Shown one piece after another: positions 25,701-41,159 of a DNA stretch of 64,000 bases. Each line of letters starts with the position of its first letter. Position 1 is the first letter of the stretch. Position numbers and translations under genes: made by a program. Source of the DNA: Thysanoteuthis rhombus (lineage: Eukaryota; Mollusca; Cephalopoda; Oegopsida; Thysanoteuthidae); the NCBI GenBank assembly GCA_963457665.1, contig OY735202.1, positions 51,634,281 to 51,698,280 of the forward strand, written 5' to 3'. The notes under the pieces were generated by a model, which saw only the letters and a program-made list of their open reading frames with translations, was not told the DNA's origin and made no database searches.

Positions 25701-28700
25701 CAAATGCTGCTCTTACTTCTATTCCAACTGAAGATGATTACTGCAACTTTTGTATTGTATATATAATAAATGAAATCGTAAGGATATAAGACTTGACAGT
25801 TGGTAAGAGAGCCACCTTCCAATCACATGGTTGTTATTTCAAATCACTGTAGGTAATTGTTAGTTTTATACATAGGTTTAATCCATGACATAATAGACAA
25901 ATAGTGAAGAGCTTATTTCCCTAAATTTGGTGGGGATAGTTCTGTTTTTGTTTTGTTTTGTTATTTTTTTGTTTTTTTACAGACAATCTTTCAATGCATA
26001 AAACTTTTATAAATACAAAAAGTGAATTTATAAAACATTTTATAAAATATTTTAAAAAAACATTGTAAAGAGGAACCGATAAAAAGATAAACTAATACTA
26101 TATAAAATAGCCAGAAATAGAACACTAAATTCAGAGGATTACCAAACAAATTAGGACTTGAGGTTTTAAAGCCCCAAGTCCTGAAAATAAGACTAAGAAG
26201 TTCAAGTAAAATTACTGAATCATTCCATAAAATTTTTCATATTAATTCACTGGGGGAGTTGTAATGAAATAGTTGTGCTTATGAGATTCACCACAGAAGA
26301 TTAATAACAGAAATATTTAAAACAAATGTTGTTTGAACATCTTCACTATAAGTCTAATCAAATTTTCAAATACAATTTGAGAGACTCAGGGTATCTCAAT
26401 ATTTAGTATTCTTATTGAGTCTTAAAAAGATATGTATCATTCACTTTTTTCCTTAAATACAGCTAAAAATATAGATATCTAGTTCTGAGAAGAAATTACA
26501 TACCATCCAGAGACTCTACACCATCTAATTGTGTTAATAACTGATTAACAACACGATCAGTGACTCCAGTACTGTCATGACCACGTCTGAAAAAGATATG
26601 TATACAAATAACCTGCATTAAAGGAACATACTGAGAGAAATATATATACACACACACACATATATATATATATCTCGATTTATGTTCTTTCAAATCATAA
26701 ACTTACAGAGATGTAAACAAGATTTCCAAAGTTATATCAAAGAGAAAAAAAAAGAAGAATCAATATTTGTTAACAAGGATTGTTTATAAATGAGACTGAA
26801 TTTCTCAAAATATTCTAAATATTTGAGTAGTTAAGCAGTAATTAATAGGTTATACAGCAATTATACCCTGAGTTTTGTAATAATGAATTATCAGGTTTTC
26901 CATAAGTAATATCTGAATTTAGGATTAGAAAATATCAAAATTTCATGTTTAATTGAAATTTATTCATTAACATAGGTTCCATCATTATCAATAACCTCCT
27001 TCCAATGATTCACAGGCTCCATTATACCATTTCTATAAAAGTCTTTTGGTTTGGAGGAAAACAATATGAAGAAGCTACTTTCCACTTCTACATGTATTCA
27101 AGAACTAGTCCATCAGGATGGTTCTGTAAAATCTAGAGTTAGATCTGGAAAAATAAAGAGGGTGTGAAATTTTCTTCCAGCTGAAATCATCAATCTGGAG
27201 GTTGAGAAAAAACTTTCCACATATACCTCATCTGTTGTTATTGTTTTTGTTGTTATTATTATTCAGCACTTCTCACAACAAACCAGTTTGAACACTTTTG
27301 ACGGGTTCAAGTTATTCATGACAACTATATATATGTATGTATCTAGCCTTAGCCCAGCTATAACCGTTCAGAGTAGAAACTTAAAATTCTGTGTGTGCGC
27401 ACACACACGAACATACACTTCAAATGAGTAGCAAAATTGTTTTCCTTTTAAATTCCCCACACTCAAGTTTTCAGTAAAGGGTTCAATTTGCAATATAAGT
27501 TTATGCTAAATTTATGTTATAAAAATGAGAATATATGAGAGCAGTGATTCATAATTTCCCTTGGAAAACTTGATTTTATTGCATCTCTTAAACTGAAGGT
27601 ACCCTTTTTAATCCTTTTATATCTTTGGCAACTTCTTTTGGTTATAGAATCTAAAGTAAGAACACAAATACTCAAGGTTGCTTCTACAGTATTGCCTTTT
27701 CAATGTCAACATGTCTTTTGCACTTTATATACAATTTCAACTTTTAAAGAGTCAAGTTAATTACTAAGTTGAATCATACTGTGTCAACATAACTTACTCA
27801 TTTAAAATTGTACAAGTGCATACTAGCAAGTATTGTTATCATTTAGACATTTTAGAATAGTGAAAATATTATCATACAATTTTGTCATCAGATTTTGGAC
27901 AATACTTATGATATGACCAGGTACTTTTTTGGTCTAATAAACATACTTTCAATCTACAAATGTTTTGAAATCAATTCTCTTCAGACTTATATGTCTACAA
28001 CTTTTGTTGTAATTAAAAGAAAATGATGAAAGAATTTATTCCAGGTGCATCTGAACAACCAAGTTTCTCTGGCAAAATGGTTAAAAATATTACATCCACA
28101 CAGTAAAAGTAAAGCCAATAAATGCAATAACTGTCTAAGTGAGCGTGAAGACAAACACATGGATAATGATAGGAGTATTCAGTTAAAAACATTTGTGGAT
28201 TCAATGATTAGTTAAGCGGTACATTATTTATTACTTTCTTGTAAAGATGAATGCAATAATGAAAAAATAGGTTTTTATTTGGACGTTTAAAAAAAATGGA
28301 TACAGAATCATTGCTTTAAGCATAATTAAAATGAAATGGAAATCATGACACCAGACTATTTATGACCTTTAGCAAGGATTATAGTAGTTTGACAACTGAT
28401 AAATAATGTTAAGAAAATAACCATCTTATTGCGCATTATTTAAATGGACAATGTATTCTTAACCTATCACTTGAAGAATGTGGATAAAACTTTCTTAACA
28501 ATACAAAGACAAATAGATAAATTTAAATTCTTACCTTGGTGCCAAGGAATCAAATTCATCAAAAAATATAATACATGGTTTTGCTTTCTTGGCTCTGTAA
28601 AAAAATAATAAATGATGAATAGATGAGGGAACAATTTTTTTTATAGATGAATACATGTTTACTTATAGTAAGCATTTATTAAAAAAAATTGTACAATGAC

Positions 28701-31700
28701 ATCTGTATGAGTCAAACACCATACAACCTTTTTTTTCACTCAATGTTTTGTTTTCTAGCAAAAGAATCTTGATATTTGGGTTAATAAATGACAAACGGAT
28801 ATCTTTTTATTATTAAATATATCTAAATATATATTAAGTATCAAAAAGGAAAATATGTCATAGAATCCCATGACTTGAAATAGGATGGGAAGATGATTTG
28901 AAAAGACTTCCATGTGTCTGATGACAAAGTTGCTTATACCAATTTTTATGTTTTGCAATTAATTTCAAAAGATTCTTTCAATGACATACCACATTTTCTA
29001 AGCAATTGTAGTTCAAAGTCTTAGATGTTGAAACATTTCCAGAAAATTATTTGTAGCAAGCAAAATCATATGAGACAGTCGAGTGAAAGGAATCCTATTA
29101 TTCCGCATCATTTTTGTAAACAAGGGCATGTCTGGGGTCAGCTATATCTTACCTATTAAATGTATCCCGCACAGCTTGCTCACTGGCCCCAACATATTTA
29201 TTAAGTAACTCTGGCCCCTAAGAAAGAAATTTAGATGGATGAGAAAACCAGGTACACATGGAAGAGAAGAGATCAATTGATCTCTCATATATTCAAAAGA
29301 GAAATTTGTAGTTAATATAAATAAAGGGTACAATTGAAGAAACTTATAAAGTGTGGATCACACAAATAATATTTGAAAATTACAAGATATTGCTAACTGG
29401 GTACCTTGAAATAGGGAGCAAATAAGTCTCATAAATCATACTCTAGTGAGTTTGGCTCTCACAATGTGCTGTACACTTTTGGCCTTGTGACATACTGGGC
29501 ACAGCTTAGTAAGTATCTGAGTGCTTTGCCATGAAGTAATGGTTGGTGAGTTTGTCTACCTGTACATCACTATTTTGTAGCAAGTTCAATCAATGGGTGG
29601 CCCTGAGTTGTAGCCTTGTGTTAAAATGTTTAGGTTAGTAAGTACCTATAAATAACTTACTCTTTTTCATGAAAACAAACACATGCTTACAATCAAACTT
29701 CTGTGAAATTAAATAGATAGTATTTCTTATAACTATTAGCTTCTTGCCCAAGTTAGGGGGAGGAGAAGGCATGTTTTTTAACCAAAAACAATAAAAATGT
29801 GAAGTTTTGCAGTCTATACAAATAAAAGAGATAGAATAGATGTTTTTCAAATAAGCGAAAGATTAATTGTGTGTCCTTGAAAAAAATACAAAACAAAAAA
29901 AACCCCCAAAAACCCCTCACCTTAACAGTTATGAAGTTCATGCGGCACTCTTTGGCCAAAGCTGCAACCAACAATGTTTTGCCAGTTCCTGGGGCACCAA
30001 ATAATAATATTCCCGTTCTTATCCGAATTGGACATTTATTAAACAATTCTGGATACTGCAAGCAAAGATGTAATACGGCTTTAATTTATTGAAAATAGAA
30101 GTTATATAGAACAATTTTCACTCAGGGTAAAAAATTCAAAAATGATTTCAGATTACATTCTATAAAACTTGGAAATATAAGATCTCAGTGATAACTTTTT
30201 TTGTTTCAAATTAATCTTTATTCAGTACTTAAATCTATATTTACAAGTATGGCTTAAAGGAGAAATGTAAAAGCTGAAAATTGTTAAGTTCTCCATACGG
30301 CATATTACTGAAAATGACAAGTACAATGAAAGATTTTAGATCATACAAAAATAGTCTTTTTTTGAGCTATCAAATGAGTAAATGAAAATTCTAGAATGGT
30401 CCAAACATAATTAGAAGCGGCTTAAGTTATACTTGACACAAAAGGATTTTATAAATTGGTTACTAATAAAAGTTTAATAAGCTGACAGAATTGTGTTACC
30501 TTTGCAGGCCAAACAAAAGTCTCCATTAATAAGCTTTTCACTTCATTCAAGCCACCAACATCTGACCAGCCCTGAGTTTCTGAGTTGTGAAGCTCAATGC
30601 CTCTCAGAGAAAGGGGAGAAAATCCTACAAAGGCAGCCTCAAAGTCCCGTTCCTGAAGCATCAGTTCAGACATATCTAGTTGTAGTTTGGATCCAGTTTC
30701 AGACAAATCTGAAGAGGAAAAAAAAGTATAAACTATTAATTCAAGTTAAAATATAACTGATCAATATACAAGTATAAAAACTGAATTGATGACAATCTCC
30801 TTTCGTTTAAGACTATTATCAACAACTGCTTATAAAGTATGTGCACAGAAGAACAACACCACAGTGGACAACAGGAGTTCCTTTGTAGTTCAGACACAAA
30901 ATATAACTGCTGTCTTATTTAAGCACAAAACTACGTAAAATAAAACAGTCTAAGTCAATTATCTTGCAGATAACAAATGAATTATTCACCTGAATTTTTT
31001 CACAGTTGTAATGTATGTAAACAAGGAAAAATTGAATCACAATTCCACAAATGGCCCAACCAACAACCAGCAAAGTGGACTACAGATTCTTCTCTTTGAA
31101 AAAGTTTTGATGTAAATATCCTTGTTTAGATTAAATTAAATTGAGATTAAATTGAAACTACCTTTTTCATTATTTACATTTAAAATTAAAAAAAAACTTT
31201 ACAATACTATATTGTATTAAAACTATTTTAGCATAAAAATATTTGAATTTGAAAAGAATAACTAATAAAACCAAAAAGAAAGCAAAAAAAAAAAAAAAAA
31301 AAGCCCTTTTTTTGGTAAGATTTGCAGTTAACAGACAACCGTCCGCCTCTATTAGTCTTTCAAATTGAGGGCCTGCTGTAATTTGTCCGTAAGTCTTAGT
31401 ATATATTTATTCCATTTAATAGTGGGTTTTAAATATATAACATTTTAGCAATAGATTTAACAAGAAATGGGAAAATCTAGCAGATATTAACCAATTCAAA
31501 AGACATTTTTAACTGTAGTTGCAGGCATAAAAAATGTTTTTCCAGCTCTGCTTGTGAATCTTATGAAAGTAACTCTATTCAGGCACCATCAATGATTATT
31601 AAATAATAATAATAATAATAAATAATAATAATAATGAACCAAAAACATTGTTGATCATCAACATTTTGATTTAAAAATAAACAAACAAAATAAACGTGAA

Positions 31701-34700
31701 TATTAACAACTAGTCTCAAAATTTCAGACAAAAACAATTGATCAGGTTAACAAGATTTGGGATTGTACTGAAAAATATCAATACACAAAATGAGGTCTTA
31801 TATTTTACCAAACAAATAGAACTAATTCACATTTCAAGTACAAAATGAAAATTTGTTCAGTGGAAACAGCACTAAGCTCTTTTGTTATTTCTGTCATATT
31901 TCTGCCTAAATTTGATTTATTCTCCATAAGAAAAATAATCTCCAAATAAACAGAAAAATAGTTAAACATTTGAAAATCAGCTCAACAATTTCCTAATGTT
32001 AGAATGATATACACAGAATCAAAATTCTAGTAATATAGCTGATACATAGCACAATATAGAGAGCAGATGAGAGCTTGTTCACAAATTCATTAAGCTTACC
32101 TGATTGTTTGAACTGAAGGTGGGCATGGATGGCACGATTAACAAGTTTCTTCAAATCTTGTACAACAAAACCCTCAGCCTTGGAAGCAATTTTCTTTAAA
32201 TCAACCTGCTTTATGGAATCAGGATTGACAGCTAAATTGGTCTCCAGTAAACCTTGAAGAATTTCTTCTCTTGTTTTCTGAAATTCATAAATATATTCAG
32301 GTAAATCAATATCTTTGAATATCATATATACCGGACTATAAGATTAACAGTTTACAAAAGGTATTGGGAAGACTACCACTTACTGTAACTCATCCAAAAT
32401 TTCATAGCTGTCCATATTGAGCTGTGGTAGATAGCCTCCAAATCATAATACCAAGGCATTGGATGCAGTATGATATTACATAGTTTTATTTTTTTTCAAA
32501 TTAAACATCTATCTTACTTGGCGGCATATACGGTATCCATACCTATTCAGTCTTACAGAAATTAACTTTAGGAATTATTTTTCAGCAAAAAAATAGATAA
32601 ATAAAATAATTTTCTCACTGTAAATGTATTTACACCATACATTATCATGATAGAGTCATTAATTTCAAATAGTTACCAAATAAAATGTTGCTCAAATTTC
32701 ATAATCAAATGATCTCTGCACTTCCACTACTCTTACATGATTAAAAATGAAGGTGAAGGAAACAAATGATCAAAATTGATAAAAAATATAGCCACAGTTA
32801 GTTTATCTATTTTTTAATCAATCAAATTCTTCCCTCCACCCAAATTTTCTGAAGCAATAAAGTATCAAATTTCTTGAATATTTTTAACTAATACTAAAAG
32901 CCTTAAATTTGTATTATTTAAAATTTTTTTTTTTAAAACACTTTATCAATAATCCACTCCAGACAGTGGCTGGAGATTAAATCAAGTTTCTGCTGATGTT
33001 TTTCTCAACTTAAATCATTAAACTGTTTATCATTATTGGTTCTATAGCAACAAAATGATTTTTTTCCCCCCTAACATTTCTCATTTCACCCAGATTCTTT
33101 TGTTCGGATGTTCAAATTATTCAGTATGACGACACAGTAGCTGACATCATCGCTGTCTGGAAAGAAGGCGCCAAACATCAAATGCGAAAAGTTTCATTAA
33201 GTTCTTTTTGGTTTGATTTGAAATTTCAGTTAAAAATCAATGTGCAAAATTTGAGCCATTGACAAAATTTCAGCATAAACATTTGGGAAGCACACTTGGT
33301 TAGAATTCTGCATCATATTCACAAAATCCCTTTATCACACACAGTACAATTCATTAGTATATGTTGTTTTTTTTTGGGGGGGGGTAGTGCAAAGGATTGT
33401 TTCCCAATGTCTTCTTTTTTATTTCTATTCAAACACTCACATAAACTAGTGCAAAAATAACTAGCAATGAAGTAAAATAAATTTCCAACTTGAGAGTTGT
33501 TACATTCTGAAAATCACTATGCCCTACACCTACTAATTAAAACAACTTACTTGATCTGGATGAGAAATATTAAGGACCATTTCAATGTAATGCATGCCAC
33601 GTGATGTCATGAGTTTCTGGTGGAGGGTCATTGTTGATTCACTGGTAGCCATGACAGCAACTCTAGGATGGAGTGTATTCAGTTTTTTCAGAAAGTCACA
33701 GATGACTGGAAAAAAATTAGTATATATAAAAAGTCTTTCGAACATTTTTTTTTTTTAGACAAGTATATCTAATTATTCCTAAAGCACATCTAAAATGATT
33801 TTTTTTATAAATGAAGATTGTTTATTATATTGATAACATTTAGCATCTGAACTTCAAGTCTATAATAAAAAATTCATTCTAGAATTACTGCTGTTCTAAA
33901 CCATTATAATGCATTTCCTACCTGTAACATTTAAACCCTATTGAAAGAAAAGTTTTTTTTAAAGTTTACAAAAAGAGTTTTTAGAAAATACTTTTTAGAA
34001 ATAAACCAATTTCTTTAAAAGCTACTAAATTAAATCAAATCTAATAATTGGAGAAATTATCTGAAATTTATTTGTCAACAATAAATGATGGTAAATATTA
34101 GCTTTAGGTTCATAAACCCTATTATACTGAAATCATACAATTTTCCAAAAGTAACCACTAAAGATGCCGTACATGTTGAAAGCAAGTTTGAAACATGAAT
34201 TATGTAGACAATTCAGAACAATTAAGATAACGTTTATTTCTTATCTAAAAGAGTTCATCAGGAAAAATACTGTTAGAAATAAAAAAGATAAATATTAAAT
34301 CAATTTTTGTTATTTGTTTCAAATGTATATCTATTTTAGTGCCGTAAATATTGAGAAAATGTACATAATCCTAACTGTTGATTAGATGGACCTGAAATGT
34401 CTGGAATAAGTTAGCAGCAGCAGCCACAAGTCAGCTTTACTGGTTACTCCCTTTTATATTTCAAACAATTTGAGTATAATGGAGTTTATGAACCTAAAGT
34501 AAATATTTACCAGAATATTTTTTTTCATTCAACTCAAGTGTATAGTTATGCATACATTAAGTATATTTAAAAAAAACATAAATGAAGTTCCCCCAGTCTT
34601 ACTTGAAGTGAGCCGCACATTTTCAAGAGGATCAATATCCATGTCAGTGTCTCGGCTGCATAAACAGTCAAGGTCATCAAGTACAATGACTGATGGTAGC

Positions 34701-37700
34701 CTCCACATAGCTTCTTCAAATTGCTGTTCTAAAATTGCATGAACACTTGAGAGTTTTTTACCTATGAAAAATAAAGGAAGTATCACAATTAGGATTTGTC
34801 TCAACATTAGAGGAGATCCATTATTTGATATAGAATATGTTAATACTTGGAGTAAAAATTTTGAATTAACTTCAATAAAAAATTCCTTCCAGTATAATCG
34901 AAAGTAAAAAGCTAACAGAAAATTTGAAAATTTAGAATAGTAATATTAATACAATTAGGAACATACAAAAAATGAATGGATACAAAAAAAAGTTAGATGT
35001 AGGTAATACGAAAAGATTTAAAGTCAGTAAAATTTTGAAAAAAGTCAGAGACTAAAGAGATTTGAAAGTATTTACACTAGAAAAATTTACCACCACATAT
35101 GTAATTTGAAGTGAACAACCTGAGATGTAAAAATGCATATGTAAGGACGTTCTCGATCCAAGGGAAGCTACTCTCTTTATCTCTAACTTACTTACATATA
35201 TCATTGAACATCAAGAAACATGAATCAACTGTTTTTAAAAAAAGAAAATTTCCTGCAAGGAATCAGAAACGTTGGAAAGTCAAGAAAATTATCAAATATC
35301 TAGATAACTAATTAAAACCTGCTAAAAATGTTAAGAAAAAATGTGATGGACCATATGAAAAAAAAAATAACATGGATTATTAATAACTGATGCTTACCCA
35401 CTAAAGATTTACATGCAATAATTATTGGATAGGCTAGAATGGGAGGTTCCAAAAGCTCTTTACAAATGGAAGAGGCAAAAATGGTTTTGCCGGTTCCTGT
35501 GGCACCAGTGATCAGCAACATTCCAAGAGAGGGACGAGACTGTGATATGGATGTGGAACCCATGTTACTGAGAACCATTCGGGAATACTGCATTGCTTTT
35601 GTTGATTGCTCTTGTAAACCTCTGAAATAAAAAAGGAGAATATGATATATTCAATAAATTTGAAAGAAAAAATAATTCTCTGATCAAAAGGATATTAACG
35701 AATACAAAAGATTTACTAATTCTATTAGCATCTATTTAATTACTTGATTATTAGGCTGGCTAAAAAGTCAATTCTGTTTTTTGACATTAGATGGTATTAT
35801 GGTTTTTCAGCTTCAACTGTCTTAAAAAAAGAAAAAAAAGAAAAAAGATCACTTAATTATACTGTGACAGCTATTATTATATCAGTGCACATTCATCAAT
35901 TGTCAAAAAGTGGCAGATTTGTTTATTCATTCCAACATTTAAGATGGAAAAATAAAAATTTCCGCTCATTATCTCCTCGAATCGGTTAACACTATAAACA
36001 CTTAATTTCTGAGAGGGAATCTGACAATACTTTCTTTAATTGGATTTTCAAAAAGCATTTACACCGTGCTACACTACGGATTGCTTTTGAAATTAGATTA
36101 TAAAGGGATGGGGTCTGTCCTGGATACTCTTCACTTCCTTCTTGATATAAATGATCAGTCAGAACTCTTTGTAAGGAAAACGAAAAAAAAAAATATCAAG
36201 TAGCAAGGAAGACTTAATTGAAACATAAAAATAGTGACAAGCAAAACAAAGTATGGTTAGGATTTGTTTCGAAAGTCATGCATTGGAATGAGTATAATGC
36301 AAAGCAGTTTCTTTGTTCAGTGAGCAATTGAGAACTGGAACATATTACTGTTTTACATAATTTATTCCAGTTCCATGGATAGTTTTAAAGGGAATTTGAA
36401 TCGAGTGAAAAACTCAAAGATGGAAACTTTTGGCCGATATTGGATTTAATATTCACTTGATTTTTGAACATTAACAGGGAGAAGTATACACCGCATATGT
36501 TCAATAATCCTCAGGAGGCATGGCATCAATATATCATTCGCCATGAGGAACTGATGTATTGAAAGTTTTCAGATTGTTTTTTTTTTTCCCCATCACTAAT
36601 GTGAAAAGTAGTCAATTAAGAAGCCTTTGCATGGTGGGGGGCATGATATTCATTTATGATTTTATTATTACTTGAGGAAGGTATAGAATGTAACTCAAAT
36701 ACAAAAAACACAATTTGTGCAGTTAATAGAAAGGTATACTGAACAATCAAACATGTTAAAATGGTTAGACCAACTGGGGTTGATAGCAATCAAATAAGTA
36801 CATTACTTGAAAATAATCAATGTTATATGATGCAGAAGATAGCCAACATACTCAAAAAATCCAAATCAAGCATTGGAAACCATTTCCACCAGCTTGGTTC
36901 TGTAAGTTGCTTCAATGTGACTCATATAAAAACCTACTGGATCTTATATATTTACTAAATTTAAATGTTCCATTTTTGAAATGAGTAAAAAAATTCCGAT
37001 ATATTTACTCCAACATAGATGATATAGCATAAAACACGCCCATCTGAGTTAGTATACACTGCAAACTAAAACTTTGTCACATCTTACAAGTTTGGAAAGG
37101 CAAGAAATGTGTTTTTTGGTGCTGTTTCACATGAATGTCTAGAAAACAATACAACCTCATGGATAAAAAGTTTTGAGTCCCATGCCCCACATTATTAAAG
37201 GTTCTTCTTTATATGACATACGGGTAGTAAGAATATCATCTTCAGGGTGATCCTGTTTTCACTCTCGCAGCACATAAACCAACCAAAAAACTTTCAAAGC
37301 TATTATCATTATCAGAGATTAAGTGATCTTTGATGCGGGAAAAACATCAATAAGCAGAACAGTAAAAATAATGAGTTAAATAGAAAATTTTCATACCTGA
37401 TCGTATTCAATTTGACAGTGTCCACACGAGGATCAATTTCAGTTAGAGGCAAAAGATTTGGATGAATCTTTTGCAACTGTGAAGCAGCAGCTTCAGGTTC
37501 AAGCTGGATAACCAAGTGTATCGATTTCAGGGCATCTGGATGGAGCTCAACATAAATAAATTCTTCCTCAGTTTTTGGACTATGGTTACTTTGGTTGAAA
37601 GACAAGAGGGCTTCCACCCAATAATCTGAAAGAGAATCATAGGAAGAACATGATGATATTGTAACATAGAGGAAAAACATATCCAAAATAAACGAAGCAA

Positions 37701-40700
37701 ATCTAATAGAAAATGAAATTCACACTGAAACAATATTAGACTGTATATTTTTCTTATTTCTATCAATATACTTGTGAGCTAGAATATCTCACATATTAAA
37801 AAAAAGTGAAGAGTAAAATAGACATGCAGACATGAAAGTATAAAGTGATTTCTCTGTAGTTTAATCTTCTGTATTTATAACTTCTAGACTGTAGCCAAAA
37901 TCTGCTCTGACCATTTTCAAGTAAAATGGTTGTAAGCCACAAACTCTGGAAAATCTTCTATATATGCTGCCAGATGACGTGGGTCACATGACAGTTTTTA
38001 TAGAGTGACTAACCTGACCTTTTATATATAATACAAGAATAGACACAGGCATGTATTTTGGAAAAGTCAGAATCAATTCAAAACAAAATTTAAGTTTGAT
38101 CTGTTCAATACCTAAGTTTTCTCCAAACATTCAAAGAATATTTTTAGCAAAAAATTTTTTTAAAAAGTTTGAAATTTTGAATAAGTACATGGAAAATGAA
38201 ATTCTAATATACATAAGAGATTTTTAAAATTCTGTAGGAAATATGATGGATTTGAAATAATCAGTGTGTAAATAGATGGATTTTTGAAAAAAAAAATCTT
38301 CAGAAGGAATTATTTTGCTTACATAAAGAAATTTTTCTGTCTTTTTTCAAGCAGCTAGTTTTTCACTTGAAAAGTAGAGATTAGCTGATGTAGAACATTT
38401 ATTGAAATCTAATCTACTAATCCATGTGAATTGACCATTATTAAAGGCATAATTGCTAACACAAAAGCTGAACACAATGCATCACATTCTATAACAAAAT
38501 ACATTTCGAAATGTGAACAATGATGACACTTTCAGGGCAGGATTTCTGCTACTTGTTCATAGATTATAACAGGTGAAAAAATGCTTACCTGCTTTTTTCT
38601 TTATCCTAAATTTAATAAGTTTTCTGTCAAAAACAATCATAGGCCGTGTGATACATGTTGTCTTCATAATCCACTGTTCAAAAGCTTTACGTACAGTTTT
38701 TTCATCCAATCTTTGTAAACTCTCTTGAAGGCCAAACAACTGAAAGGGAATAAACAATCTTTGAAGTATAATCTGAAATGAGTCACTAATAATTAAAAAA
38801 TAAAAAGCAAAACAAATAAACAAGATACATTTCTGCCGTTAAAAAGTCACTATTCTTGGTGCACAGGATCATAAAAGTTGAAATTACAATAGATACTTTT
38901 TACTGATTATAAAAGCTTCAATCTGGATATTCATATATCCAGTAGAAAATTGGTATGTGTACAAATTGCATGGATTGCTCTTTCTACTAAAGTAATTTTT
39001 TTTTCTAGGGGATAATTTCTATTTTATTATTCTGCTATTGTTAACCTGCTTCTATTTGATCTTATGTAAATATATCAAAATGATATAATAATGAAAAACA
39101 TAATTTGATTTTTGTGAATTTTGATTGAATATTACATCTACAAGTACAAGTACAATGTTAACCATTTCTAATGTGATTACCTCATCTAGTTCCACTACTA
39201 ATCCAGATTTCACAGGTTGTTGCACTCACTAGTTGCTTGTGTTTTACTATTGCAAGTGTCAGTATCTGCTTTTGGCACAAACACAAGAATGCAGGAAAAC
39301 TATTCCTATTTGTTTTTTGGCTTTACAATTAAAATCTGTTCCCATTTATCCCCAGCCATAGTTATAATGAATAAAAAACGAATATTACTTATGGCGTAAA
39401 GTGCAAACATTGCACATTGTTCATAATAGATAAGGTTGAACTTCTAAAATTAAAAAAAAAATTAAAGCAGTACGTCCATAAAACATCATTATCCAACCTG
39501 CGTTTAATTAAAGGTGAGGATGAGGTGGTTAGCTATTATTAGTAGTGGCAGTGCTAGGTTTGACTATGCATTTTTGGGATTATTTCTTACATTTTTCAGG
39601 GTCCTCAGATATAATGCTCGCCTAGAGCTCTAGTGTTGCTGCTTCTGTTATAAGAGATGTTTACTAAACCTAAACACCTCTGACCCAGTGAAAGTTTGTC
39701 ATGCCTCAGGTCTTACTGAAGTTGTTTCCCTCATTAGTTTTGCTTAGCTTTTAAGAGAGACATACAAATGGTGATGAAAAAAAGGAAATTACTAACCGTA
39801 ACTCTTAATGGAAGGATATAGAGATAACGTAATTTGACTCTGTGGGCTCGGATGCCTTGTAGTTCAACTCTGCTGGTAACTTCCAACTGCTGCACAATTC
39901 TCAGGGGGTTGGGGACCATAACATGACCCCCAAGCACGCTGTTTTCATTAAGAAGAGTTGTCAGAGAGTTATCTTCCTCACATATCATTTCATGTGTCCC
40001 AACAAGGCATACCTGGACGATGTTGCTCAGCTGATTAGGGTCTTCTGATGAGGAATGTCTCTTACTTACAGGCTCAGGTTTGGCACCAAGAGAATCTCTT
40101 GGTGACCGCAGCTTTACCATTCTAGCAAAAAACACTCGTGGAATGGACTTCACAAGATTACACTGTTCATTTACATCACAGATATTGACAAAAACAAGTC
40201 CTGGATTTTTGAGGAAGTGCTTTGGTTTTAGGGAGTTGTTTTGACAAGAGTCCTGAATATTTTTGAATAAGTCCCAGCGCTCATTGAAGCCCTGGACACG
40301 CAAAGTCATGGAGACCGAGTCCGGGGAAAAGTCACCCTTTCTACAGACAAGTTCAGCATGCTGACTTTCTGGCTGTGCATTAGACCACATGAAGAAACTT
40401 TGTAAATACTGGAAGAGTCCTGTATATAGTGACAGAGATTGACTGACATCCAATGGTGCCATCTCATTAACCGCCATTTTTTTAGACTTTTTGAACAGGG
40501 AAGGAGTTGGAGGAGAAGTAGCAGGAGCATGTTCCGTCATTTTGCTTTCTGTAGGTACAACTGAAGTGTAGCGTGCAACAATGACTTCTGTCTCTTGTTG
40601 AAGTAACACACACTCACCAAGTGGCCGAATTCTTCCTACAGTGAGAAAGGGTGGGGATAAAAAAAAAACAAAAAAATATTAAAAACGTATGAATGTATGG

Positions 40701-40978
40701 AGTACATCATTTGAAGAAAGAAAAAGAAAAAAAAAGCACATTTAGATCATATAGATGGGACATAAGATAAAAGCCAGTCAGGATGCATCGGATTTGATTT
40801 CATGTTTGATCCATCTTGATGCCACAAAAAATTTTCTCAATATTGATCCACAAAAATTATTTTAAAAAGTTTTTTCTTCAGTGTTTTTAAAGTAATATGA
40901 TAAAAATGGAACATCTAAAAGAAAGAAAGAAAAAAAAGAAAAGAAAAAGAAAAAAAAAGATAATTTAAAAAATTCTGG

Positions 40979-41012
<34 letters not shown>

Positions 41013-41122
41013 GAAATAAACATACATTAGAGGGTCAGTACACAATCTTTCAGATCATAAGGTTGTAAAAAATTTCCTTTTCCTTGCAAAAAAGAGGAAT
41101 AAGGAAACCGAAGGGGGGGTGG

Positions 41123-41159
<37 letters not shown>

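Larger units (their letters stand above)
26587..28534 (-). other. PEX1 intron 15
   Basis: 1948 nt. Contains a (TA)n/(CA)n microsatellite at 26639-26673, the mariner relic and one interspersed repeat. The rest (27530-28534) shows nothing. Confidence 0.65.

Noticed and set aside
25795..25850. Functional tRNA gene
   Set aside because: A- and B-box-like motifs are present but the cloverleaf is not formable by eye and the sequence is part of a dispersed SINE-like repeat.
30493..30756. Plus-strand frame antisense to PEX1 exon 12, and similar at 34548, 35439 and 29871
   Set aside because: Mirror frames of genuine PEX1 exons; the minus-strand reading has clear AAA motifs and splice sites.
33706..34602. 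A missing small PEX1 exon between exons 9 and 10
   Set aside because: The exon 9 and 10 phases join directly to give an Ile codon and the alignment to human D1 needs no extra residues there.
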